A stretch of 64,000 nt of DNA from assembly GCA_963817405.1 (NCBI GenBank), contig CAWFNW010000001.1, forward strand, positions 372,001-436,000. The letters run 5' to 3'. Shown piece after piece: positions 36,318 to 44,545 of this stretch (position 1 is its first letter; every line of letters starts with the position of its first letter). A program made the translations under genes and the position numbers. The notes under the pieces were generated by a model that saw nothing but the letters and a program-made list of their open reading frames with translations, was not told the origin of the DNA and did not search any database. This stretch comes from CAWFNW01 sp963817405. Lineage in GTDB: Bacteria; Actinomycetota; Coriobacteriia; Anaerosomatales; Anaerosomataceae.

Positions 36318-36335
36318 ATGTGAACCCTATGTGAA
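36318..36335 (-). promoter_or_regulatory. PhoP-box-like direct repeat upstream of the response regulator
   Basis: The minus strand reads TTCACAT-AGGG-TTCACAT, two exact 7-mers with an 11-base period, 53-70 bases before the regulator start. OmpR-family dimers bind tandem half-sites with this period, for example GTTCACC repeats in actinobacterial PhoP boxes. Confidence 0.55.
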
Positions 36336-36377
36336 GCCCCTGCGAGAGTGCCGTGCTTCGCCGAGTGCACGGGCGCA

Positions 36378-38291
36378 CTACGCCAACAGCTCGCGGACTG
36401 CGTCCGCGATGCCCGCTGCGTCCAGTCCGACGGCCGCAAGAAGGTCTCCCGCAGCTCCTGACGACTGATAGCCCGTGACCCCGTGCGGCACGGCTCGCAC
36501 ACCTGCGCCCACGCGGGCGATCCACTCGGCGACCGATGCCCACAGTCCGGTGCGCCAGCTGTGATCCTCGACGCAGAGCACCCACGGCCCCTCGGTTGCC
36601 TCCACCATAGCCTCAGGGTCGAGGTCGAGCGGGCACGCAACGATGCCGACGGCAATCCGCACGCCTTCTTCAGCGAGCAGGTCGGCTGCGGCGACAGCGG
36701 CGCCCGACGGTGTTCCCATGACGAGGACGACCCCGTCGGGGCCTCGCCGCGCCCACTCGGTCCGCCCGTACTCGAACACATACTCAGCTCCGAAGAGTGG
36801 CGTGCCCGCGGGCGTGAGTATGACGGGGAGCTTGGAGCGGCCCATCGCGATCGCGACGTTGCCCTGCATCGTGGCAGCCGAGCGTACGGCGCGGTCGGTC
36901 TGGTTGGGATCGGCAGGCACGATGAGCTTCCAGCCGAAGAAGTTGCGGAACGCCGAGACGTAGTCAAGGCACTGGTGGGTCTTGCCGTCCTCGCCGACAT
37001 CCAGCCCGCAGTGGGTGACTACGAGCGTGACGCAGGAGCCGTTGATGTCGTTCAGCCGCTGCTGATTGTAGGCCTCGTCGATGCCGAACACCCCGAAGTC
37101 CGACCAGTACGTCTGCACGCCGCACGTCGAGAGCGCGCCACTGACCGTCGCCGCATTGTGCTCTCCGACGCCGCACTCCACGAACCCTTCGGGCCGAGTG
37201 GCCGCAAACCCGTCGGTCTTGACCGAGACCGCGAGGTCGCAGTCGAGCACCGCGACCGGAACGTCGGGGTTCGCCATCGCGATGTCCGTAAGCGCCGCTC
37301 CCCACGCGGAGCGGTTGTCGGTCTTCTCGACCGCAGTGTACGTGTGGGGATCCGGCACGACGAGCGCCGGCCGTTCGTCGATATCAGTCACATGGGCCGT
37401 GGCGGGCACACCCGCACGAAGCGGCCGGTAGCGGTCGAGCTCGGGCTCGAGCCCAAGCTCGACCATGGCTCGGCCGTACTCCTCAGGTGTGAGGCCGCGG
37501 CCGTGGAACTCGGCCTGGTTCTCCATGAAGGAGACGCCCTTGCCGATGACCGTATGCGCGAGGATCGCAGTGGGCCGCTCGGCGTTCTGGACGGCAGCGG
37601 CGAGCGCCGCGTAGACCGCCCGGATGTCGTGGCCGTCGACCTCGACCACCGCCCAGCCGTCTGCCGCGAAGTCCTCGGCGATGCGCACGGGCATCACATC
37701 AGCCGTGCGCCCCGAGATCTGGATTCCGTTGAGATCGACGATCACCGTGAGGTCGCCAAGGCCTTCCTTCGCAGCCAGCCGCCGCGCCTCCGCAACCTGC
37801 CCCTTGTGTTGCTCGCCATCGCTCATCGCTACGAACGTATGCCACCCGAGCCCGGTCATCCGAGCACCCAGTGCGAACCCAACGCCGGCCGAGAGACCCT
37901 GGCCAAGATTGCCGGTGCTCCACTCCACCCCTGGCACGGTTCGCTCCACGTGTCCCTCGAAGGGACTCCCGGCCTGACGGAAGTGCGCGACAGCATCGTC
38001 GCGCTGCAAGAAGCCGGCGTCCGCGAGGGCGATGTACACCCCGGGTGAAGTGTGGCCGTGGCTCACCACGATGCGGTCGCGTCCGGGCCAGCGAGGATTC
38101 GACGGATCGATGTTCGCGAAGTGGTAGAGGCAGAGGTAGGTCTCAAGCGAGGACATGGAGCCGCCGGGATGACCGGATGCGGCAAGCGATGTCATCGTGA
38201 GGATCGAGCCGCGGAGCCGCCGGGCGCGCTCCTGCAGGTCCGCGACGGTCGCAGCATCCAGCGCAGGGTTCATGAATCCTCGCTCGATCAT
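36378..38291 (-). CDS. tkt: Transketolase
   Basis: Transketolase moves two-carbon units between sugar phosphates with thiamine diphosphate. The 637-residue protein has both halves in one chain: the ThDP/Mg region (SDGEQHKGQVAEARRLAAKE near 168, then DLNGIQISG) and the pyrimidine half with catalytic Glu in ECGVGEHNAATVSGALS. TSLAASGHPGGSMSSLETYL is the N-terminal signature. I place the start at the ATG 38289-38291 with GAGGGAG upstream. An ATG 18 bases further downstream and a longer frame upstream are alternatives. It is a full-length enzyme, not the split type common in anaerobes. Confidence 0.9.
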   Translation of the reverse strand: MIERGFMNPALDAATVADLQERARRLRGSILTMTSLAASGHPGGSMSSLETYLCLYHFANIDPSNPRWPGRDRIVVSHGHTSPGVYIALADAGFLQRDDAVAHFRQAGSPFEGHVERTVPGVEWSTGNLGQGLSAGVGFALGARMTGLGWHTFVAMSDGEQHKGQVAEARRLAAKEGLGDLTVIVDLNGIQISGRTADVMPVRIAEDFAADGWAVVEVDGHDIRAVYAALAAAVQNAERPTAILAHTVIGKGVSFMENQAEFHGRGLTPEEYGRAMVELGLEPELDRYRPLRAGVPATAHVTDIDERPALVVPDPHTYTAVEKTDNRSAWGAALTDIAMANPDVPVAVLDCDLAVSVKTDGFAATRPEGFVECGVGEHNAATVSGALSTCGVQTYWSDFGVFGIDEAYNQQRLNDINGSCVTLVVTHCGLDVGEDGKTHQCLDYVSAFRNFFGWKLIVPADPNQTDRAVRSAATMQGNVAIAMGRSKLPVILTPAGTPLFGAEYVFEYGRTEWARRGPDGVVLVMGTPSGAAVAAADLLAEEGVRIAVGIVACPLDLDPEAMVEATEGPWVLCVEDHSWRTGLWASVAEWIARVGAGVRAVPHGVTGYQSSGAAGDLLAAVGLDAAGIADAVRELLA

Positions 38292-38376
38292 GTGGCTCCC
38301 TCTCATCACGCGACACGGCGGTCAGGCGAAACCGCTACCATGGAGGATACCCGAACCGACGCGATGGAGGGTCTTC

Positions 38377-39174
38377 ATGAACCGGCTGCTTGACACTGCG
38401 ATCGCCGCCGCCGAGGCCGGTGGAGCCACCCTGCGCGCCCGCGCTGCAGACTTCGGCGAGGTCCGTGTCAAGTCGTCGTCGGTCGACTTCGTCACCGAGG
38501 CTGACCTTGCGGCCGGCGTGGCGGCCGTCCGAGCAATCGCAGAGCGCGTCGAAGGTGCGCGCTTCGTCGTGGAGGAACCAGAGGTCTACGCGCTCGCCGG
38601 CGTGCCGGAAGGCTCGCTTGACGATGACGAAGCGTGGGTCATCGATCCGCTCGACGGCACGACGTCATTCGTACACGGCTACCCGTGCTACTCGACGAGC
38701 GTCGCGTTCCTGCGAGACGGGCAGCCCATTGCGGGCGCCGTCCACAATGCGGTCATGCGCGAGACCACCTCGGCTCTTGCCGGCCAGGGGGCGTGGCTCG
38801 ACGGCGTACGGCTGCGTGTGACCCCGGCGGCTTCGATCGACGAGGCCCTGCTCATCACCGGCTTCCCGTACGACCGCGGCGAGACGCTCGAGAAGCAGAT
38901 GCGAGTTTTCGCGCAGATCATCCTCGTGGCCCACGGCATCCGCCGTGATGGCTCGGCCGCCATCGACTGCTGCCACGTGGCCGCCGGACGCGCGGACGGC
39001 TTCTGGGAGTTCGGGCTGCAGCCGTGGGACACGGCCGCCGGTGTCGTGGCACTCCGCGAGGCGGGTGCGACCGTCAGCGGAATTCAGGGCGAGCCGTGGA
39101 CGGTTCGCTCCGGCGGCATCATCGCGGCGAATCCTGTGTTGCACGCGGCGCTTGCCGCAACGATCCTCGGCTGA
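38377..39174 (+). CDS. Inositol monophosphatase-family phosphatase
   Basis: The 265-residue Mg-dependent phosphatase has all three family motifs: VEEPEVYAL near residue 67, IDPLDGTTSFVHGYPCYSTS near 89, and WDTAAGVVALREAGATVSG near 218. The substrate could be inositol-1-phosphate, histidinol phosphate or a sugar phosphate. The ATG at 38377 has GGAGGG five bases upstream. A longer frame reaching 38197 lies inside the opposite-strand tkt gene. Confidence 0.88.
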   Translation: MNRLLDTAIAAAEAGGATLRARAADFGEVRVKSSSVDFVTEADLAAGVAAVRAIAERVEGARFVVEEPEVYALAGVPEGSLDDDEAWVIDPLDGTTSFVHGYPCYSTSVAFLRDGQPIAGAVHNAVMRETTSALAGQGAWLDGVRLRVTPAASIDEALLITGFPYDRGETLEKQMRVFAQIILVAHGIRRDGSAAIDCCHVAAGRADGFWEFGLQPWDTAAGVVALREAGATVSGIQGEPWTVRSGGIIAANPVLHAALAATILG

Positions 39175-39208
39175 GCCTACGCGCGGCTGTCTCGGCCGTC
39201 CATCCGCC

Positions 39209-40720
39209 TCAGTAGGCGCGCTTCGGCGGTGCCGTGTCCTCCTCGAGCGTGATCCCCCACTCGGCGAGCACCTTGCTCACGGCGCGTTCACCGCTCTCGA
39301 TGCAGTTGGGCACGCCCACGCCCCGGTAGCCGCCGCCGGCGAGCGCGAAGCCGGCAATCGCCGCGGAACGCGCTTCGATCTGGTCCACGCGATCCAGATG
39401 TCCGAGCGTGTACTGTGGCATGCCGCCGGCCCAGCGGTAGACGAGCGAGAAGACCGGTTGCGCATCGGGCTTCATGCCGAGGAGCTCCACTATCTGCTTG
39501 CGGACGATCTCTGTGAGGTCTTCGTCGCTCTTCTCCATCACCGCCTGGTTGCGCGGACCGCCGACGAAGCCGCGGAGGAGAACGCGGTTCTCCGGCGCAC
39601 GATCGGGCCACTTCGAGGAGGAGAGCGTCACGGCGAGGATTGGACGGTTCTCAACGATCGGCGAGAGGATGCCGAACCACTTCAGGTCGAACGGGCAGTC
39701 CTGGGCGCGAAACGCCATCGGCACCGTCGCGGAGGACGAGCACGGGATGCTCCCGACGAGATCGCCGAGCGCGGCGTCCACCTGGCGCGTCAGCGGCTCG
39801 GCTGCCCAGGCCTCGGTGGCGACGATGACCGCGTCTCCGGCGAGGATCTCGCCGTTCGAAAGCGTGACCCGCCACGCACCGTATGCCGCTCGCTCGACGC
39901 TCGTGACCGCGACGCCCGTGATGATGCGCTCGTCGCCAACCGCCGCCGCCATTGCATCAGTCAGGTTCTGCATGCCGCCGTGGAAGGTGTTGAAGAATGC
40001 CCACGGCTTACCACCGGGCTTGGGCGGATACTTCGCCCGCATCGCCTCGCGCTTCTTGCGCTCGTTCAAGAAGCCTCTGATGAGCGAGCCGAACTCCTGC
40101 TCCATCTCGAGGAAGTTCGGGAACGTCGCGGCAAGCGACATCTGCCCGGGATCGGACGCATGCACGCCGCCCACGAGCGGCTCGGCGAGCCGGTCCAGAG
40201 ATTCGCGGCCCATGCGGCGCACCACGAAGGACTCGAGCGTCTCGTCGTGGTCCTGGGCCGTCTCGCCTTCGGCCCACGTCACCGCGCGCGGCAGGAACCA
40301 GTCGAGCGCCATGCGGAACTTGGCCGGCCATGAATAGAGCGACGTCGTCGCCAGCGGCACCAGCTTGGTGGGTGCGAACATCATGATGCCGTCCGGCATC
40401 TCGATGAGCCGCTTGCCCTTCACGATGAGCGTCTTCTTGTTCTCTTCGCGAGCGGGGACCATTTCGTCCGCGATGCCGAGCATGCGCGCGATGCGGGCGA
40501 TCGCCGGCTTGGTGGAGACGAACGCGTCCGAGCCGCCGTCGACGACGTAGGAGCCGCCTTCGGGGTCCTCGATGACGTCGGTTGCGAGCTTGCCTCCCAG
40601 ACGGTCGCTCTTCTCGATCAGGATGCAGCCCACGTCATGACCCGCCTCGACGGCGCGCCGGACCTTGTAGGCCGCGCCCAGACCCGCCGAGCCGCCCCCG
40701 ATGATGATGACCCTCTTCAC
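39209..40720 (-). CDS. hemY: Protoporphyrinogen/coproporphyrinogen oxidase HemY, copy 2
   Basis: This FAD enzyme oxidises the porphyrinogen ring. The 503-residue protein starts at a GTG (40718-40720): VKRVIIIGGGSAGLGAAYKV is the dinucleotide-binding motif, and EKSDRLGGKL and PTKLVPLATTSLYSWPAKFR follow. The C-terminal GFALAGGGYRGVGVPNCIES is the FAD-closing motif. It is a close tandem paralogue of the gene at 40776-42284. The first copy's stop is 56 bases upstream, so both are probably in one operon. Confidence 0.88.
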   Translation of the reverse strand: MKRVIIIGGGSAGLGAAYKVRRAVEAGHDVGCILIEKSDRLGGKLATDVIEDPEGGSYVVDGGSDAFVSTKPAIARIARMLGIADEMVPAREENKKTLIVKGKRLIEMPDGIMMFAPTKLVPLATTSLYSWPAKFRMALDWFLPRAVTWAEGETAQDHDETLESFVVRRMGRESLDRLAEPLVGGVHASDPGQMSLAATFPNFLEMEQEFGSLIRGFLNERKKREAMRAKYPPKPGGKPWAFFNTFHGGMQNLTDAMAAAVGDERIITGVAVTSVERAAYGAWRVTLSNGEILAGDAVIVATEAWAAEPLTRQVDAALGDLVGSIPCSSSATVPMAFRAQDCPFDLKWFGILSPIVENRPILAVTLSSSKWPDRAPENRVLLRGFVGGPRNQAVMEKSDEDLTEIVRKQIVELLGMKPDAQPVFSLVYRWAGGMPQYTLGHLDRVDQIEARSAAIAGFALAGGGYRGVGVPNCIESGERAVSKVLAEWGITLEEDTAPPKRAY

Positions 40721-40775
40721 GAAGCCGCCCTTCCGTCGACGCGCCGAACGAGGCTCGCCCGCGCGAGTATGGCTG

Positions 40776-42284
40776 CTAGTAGATGCGCTTCTGCCCTTGC
40801 GAATCCTCGGCAAGCTCGATTCCGAAGTCCCCGAGCGCCTTGCTGACGGCGCGCTCCCCGCTCTCAAGCGCGTTCGGCACGCCCACGCCGCGGTAGGCGT
40901 TGCCCGCAAGTGCGAGGCCTTTCACGCCGACCTGCCTCCGCTCAAGCTCGTCAACGCGGTCAAGGTGCCCGAGCGTGTACTGCGGCATTCCCCGCTCCCA
41001 GCGGAAGAGCTTCGCGTAGCGAGGCTTCGCCGTCGGCGACAGCCCGATGAGCTCGACGAGCTGCGCCCGAGCGAGGTCCAGCAGCTCCTCATCGGACGCC
41101 CGGAGCACGGCCTCGTCCCGCGGCCCGCCGAGGAACCCGCGCAACAGCACACGGCCCTCGGGGGCTCGGTTCGGCCACTTTGAGCTCATGAGCGAAACGC
41201 CGGTGAGCGGGCGCTTCTCGATCATCGGGGTGAGAATGCCGTGCCACCTCTTGTCGAAGGGGCAGTCCGTCTCGTCGAAGGCCATCAGCGCTGTCGCGCA
41301 CGAGGAGCAGGGAATCGTCCGCAGCAGGTCCGCGATCTCCTCGTCCACAGCTGCCGTGAGTTCGGCCGCAGCCCACGCCTCGGTGGCGATGACCACCGCG
41401 TCGCCCTCGAGCGTCTCGCCGGTCGAGAGGCTCACGCGCCACGTCGCCGCGCGGCGCTCGACGGCTGTGACGCCGACGCCCGTTCTGATGTGCTCGCGCC
41501 CGGCGGCATCCGCCATGCGGTCGGTGAGGTACTGGAGCCCCGGAGTGAACGACGAGAACATCGTGTGCCGGCGAGCGCCGGGCTTCGGCGGATACTTCTT
41601 CCGCATCTCCTCAACGCGCCTGCGCTGCGCGAGGAAGCCCTTCACAAGCGACCCATGCTGCTGCTCCATGTCGAGCAGCATCGGGTAGCGGGCCGCAACC
41701 GACATGTCCTTCGGATCGTCGCCGTTCACGCCAGCCGCGAGGGGTTCAGCAAGGCGGTTGAGGCACTCGCGGCCGAGCCGGCGCACCACGAGCGATTCGA
41801 GCGTTTCGTCATGCTGCTGCGCGGTCTCTCCCTCGGCCCAGCGCACCTTACGCGGGATGACGAGGTCGAGTGCCATGCGGAACTTCGCCGGCCACGAGTA
41901 GAGTCGCGTCGTCGCGAGCGGTACGAGCTTCGTGGGAGCGAACATCATCATGCCGTCGGGCATCTCGACCAGACGCCCGTCCTTCACGATGAAGGTCTTC
42001 TTGATGTCGTCGTTCGTGCCGGTCTCGTCCTCGAGGATGCCGAGTAGCCTGGCAACGCGGTGCACGGCCGGCTTGTCCGTCAGGAACGAGTCGGAGCCAC
42101 CCTCGGCGACGTAGATGCCGCCGTCGGGGTCAGGAGTGGTATCGGTGAAGAGCTTCCCACCCAGCCGGTCGTCCTTCTCCACAAGCGTGAAGGCACAGTC
42201 GTGGCCCGCATCGGCGGCGCGCCTGACCTTGTAGGCGGCGCCAAGTCCGGCGACTCCCCCGCCGATGATGATGACATGCGTCAC
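40776..42284 (-). CDS. hemY: Protoporphyrinogen/coproporphyrinogen oxidase HemY, copy 1
   Basis: The 502-residue protein has the same layout as its neighbour: THVIIIGGGVAGLGAAYKVR at the N-terminus, EKDDRLGGKLFTD, PTKLVPLATTRLYSWPAKFR, and GLALAGNAYRGVGVPNALES at the C-terminus. Large blocks match the second copy nearly residue for residue, while others differ (AAGVNGDDPKDMSVAAR against VGGVHASDPGQMSLAAT). It follows hemH by about 95 bases. Whether it acts on coproporphyrinogen III or protoporphyrinogen IX is not decided by the sequence. Confidence 0.9.
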   Translation of the reverse strand: MTHVIIIGGGVAGLGAAYKVRRAADAGHDCAFTLVEKDDRLGGKLFTDTTPDPDGGIYVAEGGSDSFLTDKPAVHRVARLLGILEDETGTNDDIKKTFIVKDGRLVEMPDGMMMFAPTKLVPLATTRLYSWPAKFRMALDLVIPRKVRWAEGETAQQHDETLESLVVRRLGRECLNRLAEPLAAGVNGDDPKDMSVAARYPMLLDMEQQHGSLVKGFLAQRRRVEEMRKKYPPKPGARRHTMFSSFTPGLQYLTDRMADAAGREHIRTGVGVTAVERRAATWRVSLSTGETLEGDAVVIATEAWAAAELTAAVDEEIADLLRTIPCSSCATALMAFDETDCPFDKRWHGILTPMIEKRPLTGVSLMSSKWPNRAPEGRVLLRGFLGGPRDEAVLRASDEELLDLARAQLVELIGLSPTAKPRYAKLFRWERGMPQYTLGHLDRVDELERRQVGVKGLALAGNAYRGVGVPNALESGERAVSKALGDFGIELAEDSQGQKRIY

Positions 42285-42378
42285 GGCAGCACTCCTCTAG
42301 TCGAGAACGTTCATCACGAGCGGTCGCCTGCCGGGACTCCCGCTGTTCTTCGCCCCCTGCAACGCGCAACGGCGATCT

Positions 42379-43344
42379 TCAGCCGAGCGCAAGGACCGAC
42401 TCGGCAATTCCCGCTGCCAGGCGCGGATCCGCGTTCGGCACGGCCGAGCGACCGTACGCGATCCCGGCCTCGGCCGCACGCGCTGCCGCAGCGACGTCGA
42501 GGTCGTAGAGCGTCTCCATGTGATCCGTTGCGAAGCCGAGCGGCACGACCACCACGCCGCCCCGGCCGGATGCCTCCACCGCGGCAATGGCATCGTCAGT
42601 GTCAGGACCCAGCCACGCGCCGCCGCGAACACCTTTCGACTGGAACGCGAGCAACCAGGGGCGCTCGCCTTCAGCGTTCCCGTACCCCACGATTCCGGGA
42701 AGTGCCTCGGTCTCCTCGGCGCCACCAGGAAGTCCGAGCAACGCCGCCACGGCATCGGCAGCCGCGTGCAGGCCACGCACGTAGCGGTTGTCGGCGACGG
42801 CGTCCGCACTGGGCAGGCTGTGCGCCGAGAAGACCAGCGCGGCGTCTGACGCGCCGACCTCGCCCAGCGCCACCGCGGCGGCGCCGGCGTGCAACGTCAC
42901 GAACGCGGGGAGCTCGGAGAGCAGCGGCGCCTCGACAGCGGTGACTTCGGGATACTTCTGCAGCGCCTCGTCGAGTGCGCTGCGATACTCGCCGTGCGTG
43001 ACGTGCGTCTCGAATGGCGACAGCGTGACGAGCGCGATGCGCGTGACACCCATCGCGACCAGGCGGTCCACGGCGTCTCTCACGAAGGGGTCCCAGTAGC
43101 GCATACCGACCTCGACCGGGAGGTCGCACCCTCGCTCTGCGAGCGCGGCGTGCACCGCCACCGCGAGGTCGCGCGCGATACGCACGAGCGGCGACGAGCC
43201 GCCGATCGCTTCGTAGCGCGCGCAGACACGCGCAACCATCTCATCGCTCGGCTCGCGCCCCATGAGGTTGCACATGAACGGCCCGACCGCCTCGAGGCAG
43301 TCGGGTCCGCCGAACCCGGTGATGAGGACGCCCGCCTTCGGCAT
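42379..43344 (-). CDS. hemH: Ferrochelatase
   Basis: Ferrochelatase inserts iron into porphyrin. The 321-residue protein has VLITGFGGPDCLEAVGPFM at the start, EVGMRYWDPFVRDAVDRL near 77, the catalytic His in DAALVFSAHSLPSADAV near 170, and a C-terminal VVPLGFATDHMETLYDLDVA near 270 with the conserved Glu. No Fe-S cysteines are apparent at the C-terminus. Its ATG directly follows the hemE stop. Confidence 0.92.
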   Translation of the reverse strand: MPKAGVLITGFGGPDCLEAVGPFMCNLMGREPSDEMVARVCARYEAIGGSSPLVRIARDLAVAVHAALAERGCDLPVEVGMRYWDPFVRDAVDRLVAMGVTRIALVTLSPFETHVTHGEYRSALDEALQKYPEVTAVEAPLLSELPAFVTLHAGAAAVALGEVGASDAALVFSAHSLPSADAVADNRYVRGLHAAADAVAALLGLPGGAEETEALPGIVGYGNAEGERPWLLAFQSKGVRGGAWLGPDTDDAIAAVEASGRGGVVVVPLGFATDHMETLYDLDVAAAARAAEAGIAYGRSAVPNADPRLAAGIAESVLALG

Positions 43345-44415
43345 CTACGCGCCGGCGCGGATGCGCTCCGAGTGCTCGTGCACGAAGCGGATCATCGTGC
43401 GCGCCTTCTCGGAGTCGCTCGTCTTGTGGATGCCATGGCCGAGGTTGAAGATGTGGCCGGGCCGCGTACCGACGGCCTCGAGGATCTCGACGACCATACG
43501 CTCAAGCTCGTCGTCGGGCGCGAAGAGCGCGACCGGGTCGATGTTGCCCTGGATCGCGAAGCGCTCGTCGATCTCAAGGACGGCCTTCTTCATGTCGAGA
43601 CGCCAGTCGATGCCGAGGACATCCCCGCCCGCCTGCTGCGCGAGGTCGAGCATCGAGGTCGCCCCGTTCGGGAAGTGGATAATCGGCACACCGTCGGGCA
43701 CCACTTGGTCACCGTGCGCCTTCAGCTCATCGATGACGCGCTTCGTGTACGGCAGCACCGAGCGCTTATAGTCGCGCGGCGCCACATAGCCGACCCAGCT
43801 GTCGAAGAGCTGTATGACCTGCGCGCCGGCGTCGATCTGCGCCGAGAGGTACGCGATGACCGTGTCGCTGATCTTCGTCATAAGCTCGTCCCACGCCACC
43901 GGATCGCTCCACATGAGCGCTTTGGTGTACTCGTAGTCGCGCGTGCCATGCCCCTCGATCATGTAGCTCGCAAGCGTGAACGGCGCCCCACCGAAGCCGA
44001 TGAGCGGCACCTTGTCTTTCAGTTCGCCACGCAGAATGCGCAGCGTCTCCATCACGTAGCCGGTGTCCTCGATGGGGTCGGCCACGCCGAGCTTGCGCAC
44101 ATCAGCAGCCGTCCGAACAGGGTTGTGGATGAGCGGACCTTCGCCCTTCGCAAACTCGAGATCGAGCCCCATTCCGGGAAACGGCACGAGGATGTCCGAG
44201 AAGAGGATCGCCGCGTCCACGCCGACGAGGTCGACCGGCTGCATCGTCACCGCGACGGCAAGCTCCGGCGTACGGCACATCTCGAGGAACCCATGCTTGG
44301 ACCGAATCTCGCGATACTCGGCCATGTAGCGGCCGGCTTGGCGCATCATCCACACGGGGGTGCGCTCGGTCGCCTCATGGCGACAGGCACGCAGGAAGAG
44401 ATCATTGAACGGCAT
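43345..44415 (-). CDS. hemE: Uroporphyrinogen decarboxylase
   Basis: The enzyme decarboxylates uroporphyrinogen III to coproporphyrinogen III. The 356-residue TIM-barrel protein has the N-terminal signature TPVWMMRQAGRYMAEYREIR, the substrate aspartate in VDAAILFSDILVPFPGMGLD near 70, PLIGFGGAPFTLASYMIEG near 133, and GHIFNLGHGIHKTS near 320. It begins the hemE-hemH-hemY-hemY operon. Confidence 0.96.
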   Translation of the reverse strand: MPFNDLFLRACRHEATERTPVWMMRQAGRYMAEYREIRSKHGFLEMCRTPELAVAVTMQPVDLVGVDAAILFSDILVPFPGMGLDLEFAKGEGPLIHNPVRTAADVRKLGVADPIEDTGYVMETLRILRGELKDKVPLIGFGGAPFTLASYMIEGHGTRDYEYTKALMWSDPVAWDELMTKISDTVIAYLSAQIDAGAQVIQLFDSWVGYVAPRDYKRSVLPYTKRVIDELKAHGDQVVPDGVPIIHFPNGATSMLDLAQQAGGDVLGIDWRLDMKKAVLEIDERFAIQGNIDPVALFAPDDELERMVVEILEAVGTRPGHIFNLGHGIHKTSDSEKARTMIRFVHEHSERIRAGA

Positions 44416-44448
44416 GGGGGCCCTTTCGCGCGGGAACGAACGTCAGAC

Positions 44449-44457
44449 AGTCTACCA
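44449..44457 (-). promoter_or_regulatory. Candidate hem operon promoter
   Basis: The minus strand reads TGG-TAGACT, an extended -10 identical to that of tRNA-Gly, 34 bases before the hemE start. No good -35 is seen at 17 bases. Confidence 0.4.
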
Positions 44458-44486
44458 TTACCGGCACTCAACGACACCGCAGCGGC

Positions 44487-44517
44487 CGAAGGCCCCGGAA
44501 GCATTCCGGGGCCTTCG
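44487..44517 (-). terminator. Terminator after the acetyl-CoA synthetase gene
   Basis: A perfect 14-bp stem (CGAAGGCCCCGGAA and complement) with a GCA loop lies 29 bases past the acs stop and upstream of the hem promoter. It has no T-tract. Confidence 0.8.
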
Positions 44518-44545
44518 ATGCATCGCTGACGAACCACTGCGCCGG

